From Clostridiales bacterium (lineage in GTDB: Bacteria > Bacillota > Clostridia > Christensenellales > Borkfalkiaceae): 64,000 bases of DNA. Under the pieces are notes generated by a model. That model made no database searches, was not told the origin of the DNA, and saw only the letters and a program-made list of their open reading frames with translations. Positions within the stretch are counted from its first letter, which is position 1; each line of letters opens with the position of its first letter. The translations under genes were made by a program, and so were the position numbers. The stretch is from contig SVIB01000007.1 of assembly GCA_015055505.1 (NCBI GenBank), forward strand, positions 1-64,000. The letters are read 5' to 3'. Shown in pieces: positions 16,684 through 32,009 of this stretch.

Positions 16684-17142
16684 TTAATCGTCGTCCCTTA
16701 AATTATCGGCTTTGTCAGTATATAAAATGCCGTCTAAATGGTCGTATTCGTGACTCATTGCTTTAGCAAAGAAATCCCTGCCTACTATTTTAAATTTCTT
16801 GCCGTATCTATCGAAAGCCTCTATCGTCACCTTTCTTGGGCGTTTTACGTCCCCCCATTTTCCTTTGACCGAAAGACAGCCCTCTACTCCGTACTGACTT
16901 CCCGAAGTGCCTAAAATAACGGGGTTTATAAATTCGACAATTCCCTTCTCCTCGTCGTCTATGATAAATATTCTCTTTGTAACGCCGACTTGAGGTGCGG
17001 CAAGCCCTGCCCCCTTAGCGTTTTTTAAAGTATCTTTCATATCGTTTAAAAGATTGCAAAGTTCAGCGTCGAATTTATCTACGCTTTCACATTTTTGTCT
17101 TAATATTTCATCTCCGGTTTGTAAAATAGGTAATATAGCCAT
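16684..17142 (-). CDS. def: Peptide deformylase
   Basis: A metal-dependent hydrolase that removes the N-formyl group from nascent proteins. All three motifs are present in 152 residues: GAGLAAPQVG, EGCLSVKG with the metal-ligand Cys, and HEYDHLDGILY with the two metal-ligand histidines and catalytic Glu. The start at 17142 follows GGAGAAGATT, 11 bp after priA. The next gene is fmt. Confidence 0.97.
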   Translation of the reverse strand: MAILPILQTGDEILRQKCESVDKFDAELCNLLNDMKDTLKNAKGAGLAAPQVGVTKRIFIIDDEEKGIVEFINPVILGTSGSQYGVEGCLSVKGKWGDVKRPRKVTIEAFDRYGKKFKIVGRDFFAKAMSHEYDHLDGILYTDKADNLRDDD

Positions 17143-17153
17143 AATCTTCTCCT

Positions 17154-19349
17154 TTAGTACAGGTTACTTGGATTTTCTTCTACGTAAATTAAGACTTTCG
17201 CCGTCTTTTTACTTAAAGATTTTTCATATATTTGGTCTTTAATTTTTTGGTAATCTCCGCATATACGCATTAGCGCTTGATAGCGGTATTTTCCGTTTAT
17301 CTTTTTTACGGGACTTCTCATCTTATTGAAAAATAAAAAATTATCCCTATTTTTATCGTAAATTTCTTTTATTTCGCCGTAAACCTCTTTAAGGGCATTC
17401 ATTGCCTCGCCGTCCTCGTTAGATTCAATCATTACTCTTAAAACTAACGCGTACGGGGGAAATCCCGTCGCCCGCCTTATAGCCCTTTCGTTTTTAAAAA
17501 AGCCCTCGTAATCGTAATTTATGGCTTGCGACAATATCAAGTTGTCGGGATTATACGTTTGTAAAATAACCTTGCCTTTTTTGTCTGCCCTACCGCTTCT
17601 GCCTGCTACTTGTGTTATAAGTTGGAAAGTCCTTTCCGCACTGCGGTAATCGGAAAAATAAAGGCTCATATCGGCGTCTAAAATACCGACTAACGTAACC
17701 GACGGGAAATCGTGACCTTTTGCAACCATTTGAGTACCGACTAAAAAACGAGCCTTTCTCTCGGCAAATTGCTTTAAAATTTTAAAATGCCCCTCTTTGT
17801 TACTGGTCGTATCGTTATCCATTCTCAGTATTTCTTCATTTGGGAAGAGTTTTCTAAGTTCCGCTACTATTTTTTGAGTTCCCGCTCCGCTATAACTTAA
17901 ATTTACCGAACCGCATTCGGGACACGCCGAAAGCATTTTGTATGCGCTTCCGCAATAGTGACATTTTAATACGCCCGTATCTCGGTGATAGTTTAAGGTT
18001 ACGTCACAGTTTTGACATTTTGCCACAAATCCGCAATCTCTGCATATAACTTGCTGAGAATATCCCCTTCTATTGAAGAAAATAATTGCTTGACTGTCTT
18101 TTTCAACGCACTCTTTAAGGGCGTCTTTTAAGTCGGCTGAAAATACACTTTCGTTACCCCGCCTTAGTTCTCCCCTCATATCCGCAACGATAAATTCGGG
18201 TAAATCTTTTCCGTTTATTCGGGTTGACATTTTAGCGAGATTATATTCGCCCGATAAGGCTTTATCGTAACTCTCTATCGACGGGGTTGCACTGCCTATA
18301 ATTATTTTAGAGCCCGAAAGTTCCGCCCTCTTTTTAGCGACTTCTAAAGTTTTATATCTCGGCGCAGTTTCCGCCTCGTAACTTCCGTCGTGCTCTTCGT
18401 CGATAATTATCAAGCCCAAATTTTCAAGCGGAGCAAAAATCGCGCTTCTTGCCCCTATGGCTATTTTCGCCTCGCCCGTTTTCAGCCTTAACCACTCGTC
18501 GTATCTCTCACCCTTTGAAAGTCCGCTGTGAAGAATAGATACGCTATCCCCAAACCTTGCTCGAAGTTGACGGAGCATTTGAGGTGTAAGCGCTATTTCG
18601 GGGACTAACATTATTGCCGTTTTCCCCTCTTTTAAAGTGGAATTTATAAGTCTTAAATAAACTTCGGTTTTTCCGCTACCCGTTACGCCGTATAAAAGCG
18701 TTACAGTCTTTTGGGTGTTTTTAAAACTTTCTATCGCGTCTTGTTGCTCTTTAGAAAGTTTTACGTCTTTAGAAAAAGCGTCAAGTTCTTTATACGGAAT
18801 TCTTCCTGCCTTTTCTTGAGTAACGGTAACAAACCCCTTTTCTTTTAACGACTTTACTGCCGAGCCGAATTTTTCATTTAAAACGGTTAGCGAGGTTTTG
18901 CCCTCTTTTGACAAATAACCTATTAAATTTGCCTGCGCGGTTGAGCCTTTTCTAAGCGAGGCAACCATTTCAATCGGGGATATCCCTTCCGTTAGCGTTA
19001 CGAAAGAAAGAGTTTTTTCTTTTACCCTTCCGCCTCTAAGTTCCGCAGGAATAAATTGCCTAAGCGCAAGGGCAAAAGGCACGTGATAGGTATCTTTTAG
19101 AAACTGCGCTAAGGTTAAACACTCTAATGTCAGTGCGGGAAAATCGTCCAAACAACGTATAATTTCTTTAATTTTACTTTCGGGAAAATCCGATTTTTCT
19201 TTAAAACCGATAATAAACCCCTCTATCTTTTGATATCCAAAAGGGACTTCGACTCGGCTACCGATTTGATATTCGGTATCGCCCGTCTTATAGTCGAAAA
19301 TTTTGTCCACTTCACTGTGGGCAATATCTACTATAACTTGTGCTATCAT
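17154..19349 (-). CDS. priA: Primosomal protein N' (PriA) replication-restart helicase
   Basis: A 731-residue 3'-5' superfamily 2 helicase that reloads the replisome at stalled forks. The N-terminal DNA-binding domain precedes Walker A ([14 protein letters not shown]) and a DEEH-type motif II (IIDEEHDGSYEAE). The two-zinc cluster is CRDCGFVAKCQNC through CHYCGSAYKM and ACPECGS. Motif VI-like segments are GTQMVAKGHDFP and TQVAGRSGR. The start follows AAGGAGGACTT. It is the first gene after a 155-bp gap containing an inverted repeat (19383-19418), so it may have its own promoter. Confidence 0.97.
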   Translation of the reverse strand: MIAQVIVDIAHSEVDKIFDYKTGDTEYQIGSRVEVPFGYQKIEGFIIGFKEKSDFPESKIKEIIRCLDDFPALTLECLTLAQFLKDTYHVPFALALRQFIPAELRGGRVKEKTLSFVTLTEGISPIEMVASLRKGSTAQANLIGYLSKEGKTSLTVLNEKFGSAVKSLKEKGFVTVTQEKAGRIPYKELDAFSKDVKLSKEQQDAIESFKNTQKTVTLLYGVTGSGKTEVYLRLINSTLKEGKTAIMLVPEIALTPQMLRQLRARFGDSVSILHSGLSKGERYDEWLRLKTGEAKIAIGARSAIFAPLENLGLIIIDEEHDGSYEAETAPRYKTLEVAKKRAELSGSKIIIGSATPSIESYDKALSGEYNLAKMSTRINGKDLPEFIVADMRGELRRGNESVFSADLKDALKECVEKDSQAIIFFNRRGYSQQVICRDCGFVAKCQNCDVTLNYHRDTGVLKCHYCGSAYKMLSACPECGSVNLSYSGAGTQKIVAELRKLFPNEEILRMDNDTTSNKEGHFKILKQFAERKARFLVGTQMVAKGHDFPSVTLVGILDADMSLYFSDYRSAERTFQLITQVAGRSGRADKKGKVILQTYNPDNLILSQAINYDYEGFFKNERAIRRATGFPPYALVLRVMIESNEDGEAMNALKEVYGEIKEIYDKNRDNFLFFNKMRSPVKKINGKYRYQALMRICGDYQKIKDQIYEKSLSKKTAKVLIYVEENPSNLY

Positions 19350-19382
19350 AAGTCCTCCTTTTGTTTTTCGCTATGTCAAATT

Positions 19383-19418
19383 TTGTGACGTAGCCTTTTT
19401 TATTGGGTTTCGTCACAA
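19383..19418. repeat. 8-bp inverted repeat upstream of priA
   Basis: TTGTGACG (19383-19390) and CGTCACAA (19411-19418) are perfect complements around a 20-nt spacer, 34 bp upstream of the priA start. There is no T-tract in either direction, so an operator or 5'-UTR stem is more likely than a terminator. Confidence 0.45.
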
Positions 19419-19471
19419 CTTGTAAAATTAAAAATTACGCGTTACCTTTAGTTAATCCCCTTGAATAAAAT

Positions 19472-19502
19472 AAGCATAACCCGAAAAAGTTATGCTTTTT
19501 TT
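19472..19502. terminator. Terminator after rpoZ
   Basis: A 9-bp stem AAGCATAAC (19472-19480) with GTTATGCTT (19489-19497) around an 8-nt loop, 8 bp past the rpoZ stop. In the minus direction the tract is TTATTTTATT, and in the plus direction it is a run of Ts. Confidence 0.7.
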
Positions 19503-19504
19503 AA

Positions 19505-19714
19505 TTAGTATTTGGATACGGTAACTTTACCTTCCTGAATTTCAACGGCAGCCTCGGATAAGGGCTTGTTTTTGTTGGGAAGGTCTGAAAGTCCCTGATT
19601 TTGAGCGTGGTCTATAAGTTGTCTTGCTCTTTTTGATGCAATTACGCAAAGACCGTATTTAGAGCCAATTTTTTCTGTAAGTTCGTCAATAGGTGGATTG
19701 TTTATCATTTTCAA
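19505..19714 (-). CDS. rpoZ: RNA polymerase omega subunit
   Basis: A 69-residue omega subunit, which helps fold and chaperone beta'. The conserved core is [18 protein letters not shown], where the usual motif is KYxLVxxAxKRARQL. The start at 19714 follows AAAGGAG. It lies 50 bp after yicC. In relatives a guanylate kinase gene normally sits between yicC and rpoZ; here it is absent. Confidence 0.93.
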   Translation of the reverse strand: MKMINNPPIDELTEKIGSKYGLCVIASKRARQLIDHAQNQGLSDLPNKNKPLSEAAVEIQEGKVTVSKY

Positions 19715-19764
19715 TATCTCCTTTATGTTTAATATATGGTCGAAATTTTAACTAATTTCATAGC

Positions 19765-20640
19765 TTATTCAATATTTTGCACCTGTTCGCGCATTTTTTC
19801 AATTTCATTTTTAAGAGCAAGTCCACGTCTTGTAATTTCTAAATCGTTAGACTTGGAACAAACGGTATTCGTTTCGCGGTTAAACTCTTGCATTAAAAAG
19901 TCAAGTTTTTTACCTGCGTCAATTTCGTTTGCGCATATTTCTCTCAGTTGAGCGATATGGCTCGTAAGTCTTGTAAGTTCTTCGTCGATATTAGATTTAT
20001 CCGCAAAAATTGCAACCTCTTGTAAAAGTCTGGTTTCGTCGTATTTTACGTCGCCTAAAATTTCAGTCATTTTCGTGCGTAAACGCTCTTCGTATTCAGC
20101 TTTTATCTTTGGCGCTCTCTCTTTTACTTCTAAAACGAGAGTTTCAACCGTTTTTGCCCTTGATAATATATCGCTTTTGAGTTTTTCCCCCTCAGTCTTT
20201 CGCATTGATATGAGATTATCTAATGCGGAAATTAAAGTTTGCTGTAAAATTTCGGCAAGCACTTCGGTATCTTCACCTTCCATTTGCTCGTTTACAACGT
20301 CGGGACAACGCATTAGCGAAGTTACGCCGAAATCGTCAACTATTGGATAAATTTTCGCAAACTCTCTCGACACGTTGACGTAGGCGTCGGCAAGCGACTT
20401 ATCTACGGTTAAGGTTTTACCCGATTCGTTTACGTTTTGATAGGTAACGAAAAGTTCAACCCTACCCCTTTTTATTTTAGACTGAACGGTCTTTCTAATA
20501 AGGTCGTCTAAAGAGACGAATGCCCTTGGATATTTGGGAATTATATCCAAAAATCTGTTATTTACGGTTTTTAATTCAACGGTTAGCGTAATACCGTTTT
20601 GGGAATATTCGGCTTTCCCGTAGCCCGTCATACTTAACAA
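19765..20640 (-). CDS. yicC: YicC family endoribonuclease-like protein, TTG start
   Basis: A conserved YicC-like protein (YloC in Bacillus) linked to RNA decay and stress survival. The family opening SMTGYGKAEY and the C-terminal EINRELNRETNT-type region (here MQEFNRETNTVCSKSND, then LALKNEIEKMREQVQNIE) are present. I place the start at TTG 20640, giving MLSMTGYG and 291 aa. A GGGGAGG SD (20650-20656) lies 9 nt upstream. The ATG at 20679 would fall inside the -10 region of the predicted promoter, so it cannot be used from that transcript. First gene of the rpoZ/priA/def/fmt run. Confidence 0.9.
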   Translation of the reverse strand: MLSMTGYGKAEYSQNGITLTVELKTVNNRFLDIIPKYPRAFVSLDDLIRKTVQSKIKRGRVELFVTYQNVNESGKTLTVDKSLADAYVNVSREFAKIYPIVDDFGVTSLMRCPDVVNEQMEGEDTEVLAEILQQTLISALDNLISMRKTEGEKLKSDILSRAKTVETLVLEVKERAPKIKAEYEERLRTKMTEILGDVKYDETRLLQEVAIFADKSNIDEELTRLTSHIAQLREICANEIDAGKKLDFLMQEFNRETNTVCSKSNDLEITRRGLALKNEIEKMREQVQNIE

Positions 20641-20669
20641 TTTGGAATACCTCCCCATATAACTTTTTA

Positions 20670-20698
20670 ATTTTAGCACATATTTTTTAAAATAGCAA
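20670..20698 (-). promoter_or_regulatory. Promoter of yicC
   Basis: On the minus strand TTGCTA (20693-20698), a 17-bp spacer and TAAAAT (20670-20675). It predicts a transcription start near 20663, which excludes the ATG at 20679 and supports the TTG start at 20640. Confidence 0.6.
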
Positions 20699-20763
20699 GT
20701 AATTATTCAAGTATATATATTATATAATGCGCAAAAATTATACGAAAAAATCAAAATTTAACT

Positions 20764-25076
<4,313 letters not shown>

Positions 25077-25093
25077 AGTATACCTCATTTTCT

Positions 25094-25122
25094 ATTGTAT
25101 CACTATTCGCTCTTTTTTTCAA
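25094..25122 (-). promoter_or_regulatory. Promoter of pcrA-ligA
   Basis: On the minus strand TTGAAA (25117-25122), a 17-bp spacer and TACAAT (25094-25099), 18 bp before the ATG at 25076. Confidence 0.75.
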
Positions 25123-25223
25123 GTCAAATTGAAAGGTTAAATAATTTATTATTTAAAATCTTCGCTTTTTATTTATTGGCTATGCCACAACGCCTGTTTA
25201 TTTTGAAAATTTTAACCAAGCGA

Positions 25224-25253
25224 AAAGCCTTTGCTTTCGTTTGCAAAGGCTTT
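25224..25253 (-). terminator. Terminator of the gyrB-gyrA transcript
   Basis: An 11-bp stem AAAGCCTTTGC (25224-25234) with GCAAAGGCTTT (25243-25253) around an 8-nt loop, followed on the minus strand by TTTTCGCTT. It lies 65 bp past the gyrA stop, beyond the 25295 motif. Confidence 0.7.
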
Positions 25254-25294
25254 AGTTTTGTATTAAGTTACACGCATATAATTAATAAAATTAC

Positions 25295-25318
25295 GCGATA
25301 ATCAACTTATAGGGCGAC
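25295..25318 (-). repeat. Recurrent 3'-end motif, copy after gyrA
   Basis: In the sense direction of gyrA, directly after the stop codon, the sequence is GTCGCCCTATAAGTTGATTA followed by TCGC. Similar copies occur at 34926-34946, 58153-58175 and 58608-58628, with a near copy inside trmK at 44649-44669. Confidence 0.6.
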
Positions 25319-28000
25319 TTATTCTTCCGTAACAGTTTCAGTTGTAGCGTTTTCAGTTGTTTGTTCAGCGTTTTCTTCGCCCTCTATAGCGATAGGATTT
25401 CCGTCTTCGTCGTATTCAATTTCCTCTTCATCTTCGTGAGGAGCGACTGCTATCGTCGCAATTTGCGCTCCGTTAAGTTTCATCACTCTTACGCCCTGCG
25501 TATCACGGCTTATAAGAGAAATTTCGTTTACTTGAGTTCTAATTGCTACGCCTTGGTCAGATATCATCATAATATCTTCGTCTTCGTTTACAGGTTTAAT
25601 ACCTACGAGATATCCCGTCTTTTCATTAAATACGCCTGCTTTAATTCCCTTTCCTGCTCTCGATTGAAGTCTATATTCTTCAATACTGCTACGCTTTCCG
25701 TATCCGTTGGAAGATACCGTTATAACCGTATCGGTCGGGTGAATTACTTGCATGTCTATAACGTAGTCGCCGTCATTTAAGTCTATCGACCTTACGCCTT
25801 GAGTATCTCTACCCATTGCTCTTACGTCACTTTCGCTAAATCTTATACATTTACCCTCGTGCGAGCCGATTAAAATTTCGTTTTCGCCATCGGTAAGTTG
25901 TACTGAAATAAGTTCGTCGTCCGGAAGAAGGCTGATTGCAATCTTACCGCCCTTTCTTATCGAGTTAAACTCCTTAAGCGCAGTTTTCTTGATAAGACCG
26001 AACTTGGTCGCCATCATAATGTAGCCTACGTCTACCGTTTCTTCAGCGGTTTCGGTGTCTACTTCAGCAGTTTCAACCGTTACTTCGGTTTCGTTTAACT
26101 CATCTGCCGTTTCTTCCGTAGCCTCGTTGTCGGTGATTATTTCTTTTCTTGGAATTACTGCCGTTATTCTCTCGTCTTTATCTACTTGAATGAGGTTTAC
26201 TATTGCTCTGCCCCTTGCAACTCTTTGAGCCTCGGGAACTTCATAACCTTTAATTCTATAAACCTTACCGAAAGAACTGAAGAAGAGTAAGTCGTCGTGA
26301 GTTGAACATACGAACATAGTTTCAACAAAGTCTTCGTCTTTAGTCTTATGCGCGGTAAGACCTCTTCCTCCACGGCGTTGCGCTTTCCATTCTTTTACGG
26401 GAATTCTCTTTATATAGCCTTGGTGCGTCATTGAAATTATGATATCTTCTCTCTCGATAAGGTCTGCCTCGCCAATATCTGCATAATCGGTAGAAATTTC
26501 AGTCTTTCTTGGGGTTGGATATCTATTTTTAACGTCTTCCAAGTCGTTTCTAACTATTGCTTTTACTCTCTCGGGCTTTTCTAAAATGTCGGTAAGGTCT
26601 GCAATTAAAGCCTCAAGTTGACGGAGTTCTTCATTTAACTTTTCAACTTCCATTGAAGTAAGTCTTTGAAGTCTCATATCGAGTATTGCGTGCGCTTGAA
26701 TATCGTCTAAAAGGAAACTTTCCTTTAATTGGTTTGTTGCGTCTTCTCTGTCTTTACTGCGTTTAATTATCGCTATTACTTCGTCGATATTTGCAAGGGC
26801 TATTACAAGACCTCTAACGAGATGTTCTCTTTCTCTTGCTTTTGCTAAATCGAACTTCGTTCTTCTCGTAATTACGTCAATTTGGTGAGCGATATAATGT
26901 TCTAAAATCTCTTTTATATTCAATACTTTTGGATCGGTACCTACGAGAGCAAGTAAGATTATACCGCCTGACGTTTGAAGATTGGTTTGCTTATATAAAG
27001 TATTTAATACAACCTGTGCGTTTGCATCCTTTTTTACTTCGATAACGACGCGCATTCCGTGTCTATCCGATTCGTCGTTTACGTTTGAAATACCTTCAAT
27101 ACGCTTTGTTCTTACGTAATCCGCTATAGTTTCGATAAGTTTTTGCTTGTTTACTTGGTATGGAAGTTCGGTTACGATAATTCTTTCCCTCGTTCCGTTG
27201 TTAAACTCTTCGATTTCACATTTTGCCCTTAATACTATATTTCCTCTACCCGTGCGGTATGCGTTTCTTATACCGCTTCTGCCCATAATTATACCGCCAG
27301 TTGGGAAATCGGGTGCTGGGATATATTTTAAAAGTTCGTCTACGGTAAGTTCGGGGTTGTCTAAAAGAGCAATAGTTCCGTCAATTACCTCTCCTAAATT
27401 GTGAGGGGGAATATTAGTTGCCATACCGACCGCAATACCGTCGGCGCCGTTTACCAAAAGGTTGGGGTATCTTGCAGGAAGTACGACCGGTTGCATTCTC
27501 GTATCGTCAAAGTTAGGATAAAAATCAACCGTTTCCTTGTCAATTTCACGGAGCATTTCAAGAGCCATTTTGCTCATTCTCGCTTCGGTGTACCTGTATG
27601 CGGCAGCGGGATCGCCGTCTACCGAGCCGAAGTTTCCGTGTCCGTCTACAAGGGGCATATTTATTGAGAAATCCTGCGCCAAACGGACGAGAGCGTCGTA
27701 AACCGAACTGTCGCCGTGCGGGTGATATTTACCGAGCACGTCACCGACTATCGTAGCACACTTTTTGTAGGCTTTATCGGGAGTTAAACCGAGTTCGTTC
27801 ATTGAGTAAAGTATTCTTCTGTGAACGGGCTTAAGTCCGTCTCTTACGTCGGGAATTGCTCTTGAACGGTTTACGCACATTGCGTAGTCGATAAAACTTT
27901 GTTTTAATTCTTTTTCAACCTCGATATTTATTATCTTGGTCATTTCAAGCGTCTTTTTAAACTCATTTGTAAGCGCTTGGTCAAATTCTTTCTTTGCCAT
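25319..28000 (-). CDS. gyrA: DNA gyrase subunit A
   Basis: The 893-residue breakage-reunion subunit of gyrase. Catalytic tyrosine is Y137 in YRYTEARM. The quinolone-determining helix reads [10 protein letters not shown], so the Ser98 and Asp102 equivalents of E. coli S83/D87 are wild type. The GyrA box is QRRGGRG (541-547), which supports gyrase over ParC. There is an approximately 30-residue N-terminal lead before the core. Unusual features are an acidic Thr/Glu-rich insertion (about 623-657) in the beta-pinwheel domain and a long acidic tail from about residue 860. The gene is 14 bp after gyrB. Confidence 0.97.
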   Translation of the reverse strand: MAKKEFDQALTNEFKKTLEMTKIINIEVEKELKQSFIDYAMCVNRSRAIPDVRDGLKPVHRRILYSMNELGLTPDKAYKKCATIVGDVLGKYHPHGDSSVYDALVRLAQDFSINMPLVDGHGNFGSVDGDPAAAYRYTEARMSKMALEMLREIDKETVDFYPNFDDTRMQPVVLPARYPNLLVNGADGIAVGMATNIPPHNLGEVIDGTIALLDNPELTVDELLKYIPAPDFPTGGIIMGRSGIRNAYRTGRGNIVLRAKCEIEEFNNGTRERIIVTELPYQVNKQKLIETIADYVRTKRIEGISNVNDESDRHGMRVVIEVKKDANAQVVLNTLYKQTNLQTSGGIILLALVGTDPKVLNIKEILEHYIAHQIDVITRRTKFDLAKAREREHLVRGLVIALANIDEVIAIIKRSKDREDATNQLKESFLLDDIQAHAILDMRLQRLTSMEVEKLNEELRQLEALIADLTDILEKPERVKAIVRNDLEDVKNRYPTPRKTEISTDYADIGEADLIEREDIIISMTHQGYIKRIPVKEWKAQRRGGRGLTAHKTKDEDFVETMFVCSTHDDLLFFSSFGKVYRIKGYEVPEAQRVARGRAIVNLIQVDKDERITAVIPRKEIITDNEATEETADELNETEVTVETAEVDTETAEETVDVGYIMMATKFGLIKKTALKEFNSIRKGGKIAISLLPDDELISVQLTDGENEILIGSHEGKCIRFSESDVRAMGRDTQGVRSIDLNDGDYVIDMQVIHPTDTVITVSSNGYGKRSSIEEYRLQSRAGKGIKAGVFNEKTGYLVGIKPVNEDEDIMMISDQGVAIRTQVNEISLISRDTQGVRVMKLNGAQIATIAVAPHEDEEEIEYDEDGNPIAIEGEENAEQTTENATTETVTEE

Positions 28001-28014
28001 TTTCTTCCTCCGCC

Positions 28015-29937
<1,923 letters not shown>

Positions 29938-29975
29938 TTATTTAGAGTTTAATATATTATAATAGATATATACTT

Positions 29976-30004
29976 ATTATAAACTATTATTTAAAATAAG
30001 TAAA
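29976..30004 (-). promoter_or_regulatory. Promoter of gyrB-gyrA
   Basis: On the minus strand TTTACT (29999-30004), a 17-bp spacer and TATAAT (29976-29981), about 54 bp before the start. A second TATAAT closer to the gene lacks a matching -35. Confidence 0.55.
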
Positions 30005-30023
30005 GCGTTTTTTTAAAAAAATT

Positions 30024-30049
30024 ACCGACGAAAATCAAATTCCGTCGGT
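30024..30049 (-). terminator. Terminator of the yabP-to-M50-like transcript
   Basis: A 7-bp stem ACCGACG (30024-30030) with CGTCGGT (30043-30049) around a 12-nt loop. T-tracts flank it on both strands, and it lies 21 bp past the stop at 30071. Confidence 0.75.
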
Positions 30050-30070
30050 TTTTTAAAAATATTATTATTT

Positions 30071-31132
30071 TTAAAGTTTTTCAATTAGAATTTTATTGTA
30101 TTTAGCGTCCCCCTTGCAAAATTCCGTTTCCTCACAGACCTTAATAGCCCTTGGTTTAGCAACGGCAAAATACTCGTCGTCGCCACGGTATTTTGCGTGG
30201 GCAAGCAACGCCTTTAATACCACGGGATAATTTTCGTTTTCGGCGTAAGGCAATACTTTTTCGTATTCCCTAACCATCTCCTCGTTTCCGTCCAAAATAA
30301 ATTTATAAAGCAATTCACAGTCGGTAGCAAGGTCGTAAACGTCCTCGTTTTTCAAAATATCGGCAAGAGCGTCCGCGGTCTTTCTATCCTCCGATTCAAG
30401 CGCACGGCGTAACGCAAAAACGACCAACGGCATTCTTATGCCCGTCGAAACGTTTGGCGACGCGCTAAAATGACTTGCTGAAATTTCACAGTAACTCTTC
30501 CCCTCAAACAAGGCTTTTTGTATTGAATAAAAATTAAACACAGCCTCAACTTCGTCCCTACTGCCGTTAAGATTCTTTACCATTGCTCCGTCGTTTTCGG
30601 GATGAAACCACGGCACGACGTTTACTATTAGTGCATAGAGCGAATAAGGAGCGTAACAAAACGCAACCGACAAAATAGGACTAACCGCTCCAAAACCGCC
30701 AAATACGGCAACTAAGAGCAAGGCGTTTAAAACACACGCGATTACGATATGGGCGTAAATTCCCCCCAGCAGAGTTTTTTTAAAGCCCTCCGCATAATCG
30801 AACGGGGTTTTAGGATAAAACCTTATCTCGCCAAGATATTCGCCTTTTAAGGTGAATTTAATTTTCGTTTTTGCCGTCTTATCGTACACAAAATTGGGAA
30901 AAGCGCAGTACACGACTTCAAATCCGCAATTTTTTGCGGTTATAAAATGACCGAGTTCGTGAACTATTCCCGTTATTTCAAAACAAAAGATAACCGACGG
31001 TATAGTCAGCAAATACCAAATCGGCTGAACCTTGCTAAAATACACGATTACAAAGCCAACCGTCAAAGTAAGAGCAAGCAAAAGATAACTCATTCGCTTT
31101 TTTATTTCTAAAGACGAGTCTTTACCGTTCAT
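30071..31132 (-). CDS. Multi-pass membrane protein with M50-like HExxH
   Basis: A 353-residue membrane protein. The second or third TM segment carries GIVHELGHFITAKNCGF, a HExxH embedded in a hydrophobic helix as in site-2 (M50) proteases. Further TM helices follow at about 135-195. The C-terminal 150 residues are soluble and helical. I did not find the NxDG-type second M50 motif with confidence; NVVPWFHPENDGAMVKNL near residue 190 is the best candidate for it. The start is ATG at 31132 with TTGGAG 6 nt upstream. It overlaps the Ppx/GppA stop by 11 bp. Its place after yabPQ-divIC suggests expression with sporulation genes, but a role there is only inference. Confidence 0.6.
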   Translation of the reverse strand: MNGKDSSLEIKKRMSYLLLALTLTVGFVIVYFSKVQPIWYLLTIPSVIFCFEITGIVHELGHFITAKNCGFEVVYCAFPNFVYDKTAKTKIKFTLKGEYLGEIRFYPKTPFDYAEGFKKTLLGGIYAHIVIACVLNALLLVAVFGGFGAVSPILSVAFCYAPYSLYALIVNVVPWFHPENDGAMVKNLNGSRDEVEAVFNFYSIQKALFEGKSYCEISASHFSASPNVSTGIRMPLVVFALRRALESEDRKTADALADILKNEDVYDLATDCELLYKFILDGNEEMVREYEKVLPYAENENYPVVLKALLAHAKYRGDDEYFAVAKPRAIKVCEETEFCKGDAKYNKILIEKL

Positions 31133-32009
31133 AACTTTCTCCAAGTATTTTTTTCTTTACGTAGCCGAGCATATTGTCACCCTCGCTTACGGTAATTTTT
31201 TCAATTTTAAACTGTTCCATAATACGCTTTAAAAGATAAATTCCGCCTACTATAATCTCAGCCCTTTTTTCGTTGATATGCAGTTTTTCTATTCTCTCGC
31301 TAACAGTTAAATTTTTTACAGTATTATAAATTTCAACTATTTTTGAATACTCTATCCGTCTTCCGTCAACGACGTTTTCGTCGTAAACCAAAAGTCTTGC
31401 GTCTATCATTCCAACAGTGGTCGCCGTACCGCCTATAGCGTAATAATCGATATCTACGGGGACTTTTCCATATTCTTCTATCCTTTCGTCTACCGCCGTT
31501 TTAAGTAAATTTTCGTCTTCCCCGCACCTATCGTGAAGCCTTACTGCGCCAAGCGGTAAAGAATGGGAATATATAATTTTCTTATCTTTAGTAGCAACTA
31601 TTTCCGCACTTGCTCCGCCGATATCGATAATACCGCCGTTAGGAGTTTTTAGCGCGCCCAAAAGACCGAGTTCACCCTCTTCTTCCCCGCTAACAACGTC
31701 AACGGTTAAACCTGTTGCGGTCGTTACCGCCTCGGTAAACTCCTTGCCGTTTTTCGCACTGCGCACAGCCTCGGTTGCAAACGGGTAAATCTCGTCAGCG
31801 CCTAACGCAACGAGATTGTAAACGAAGGTTTTTACTGCATTTAAAGTCCTTTCAAACGCGCTTTCGGTGATATTCCCCGTCAAATAAAGACCTTCGCCAA
31901 GCCTTGACGTTATAAGTCTTTTATATAAAATTTTTCCGTCCGAATACAAAATTGCGCGGACGGAATTTGACCCGACGTCTATAACGCCGTATTTTTTATC
32001 ACTTTTCAT
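31122..32009 (-). CDS. Ppx/GppA family phosphatase
   Basis: A 295-residue ASKHA-fold exopolyphosphatase/(p)ppGpp phosphatase. N-terminal phosphate motif YGVIDVGSNSVRAILY, the catalytic-Glu segment SGEEEGELGLLGAL and the second phosphate motif GGIIDIGGASAEIV are all present. It is the short form without the C-terminal HD domain. I use ATG at 32009 (MKSDKKYGVID), which overlaps the DivIC-like stop by 11 bp. The longer ORF would start deep inside that gene. Ppx next to DivIC is a common Bacillota arrangement. Confidence 0.9.
   Translation of the reverse strand: MKSDKKYGVIDVGSNSVRAILYSDGKILYKRLITSRLGEGLYLTGNITESAFERTLNAVKTFVYNLVALGADEIYPFATEAVRSAKNGKEFTEAVTTATGLTVDVVSGEEEGELGLLGALKTPNGGIIDIGGASAEIVATKDKKIIYSHSLPLGAVRLHDRCGEDENLLKTAVDERIEEYGKVPVDIDYYAIGGTATTVGMIDARLLVYDENVVDGRRIEYSKIVEIYNTVKNLTVSERIEKLHINEKRAEIIVGGIYLLKRIMEQFKIEKITVSEGDNMLGYVKKKILGESYER

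Noticed and set aside
20641..20679. ATG at 20679 as yicC start
   Set aside because: It overlaps the -10 region; TTG at 20640 has a GGGGAGG SD and gives the family N-terminus.
25095..25301. 68-codon plus-strand ORF between pcrA and gyrA
   Set aside because: No SD or family likeness; it covers a promoter and a terminator of flanking genes.
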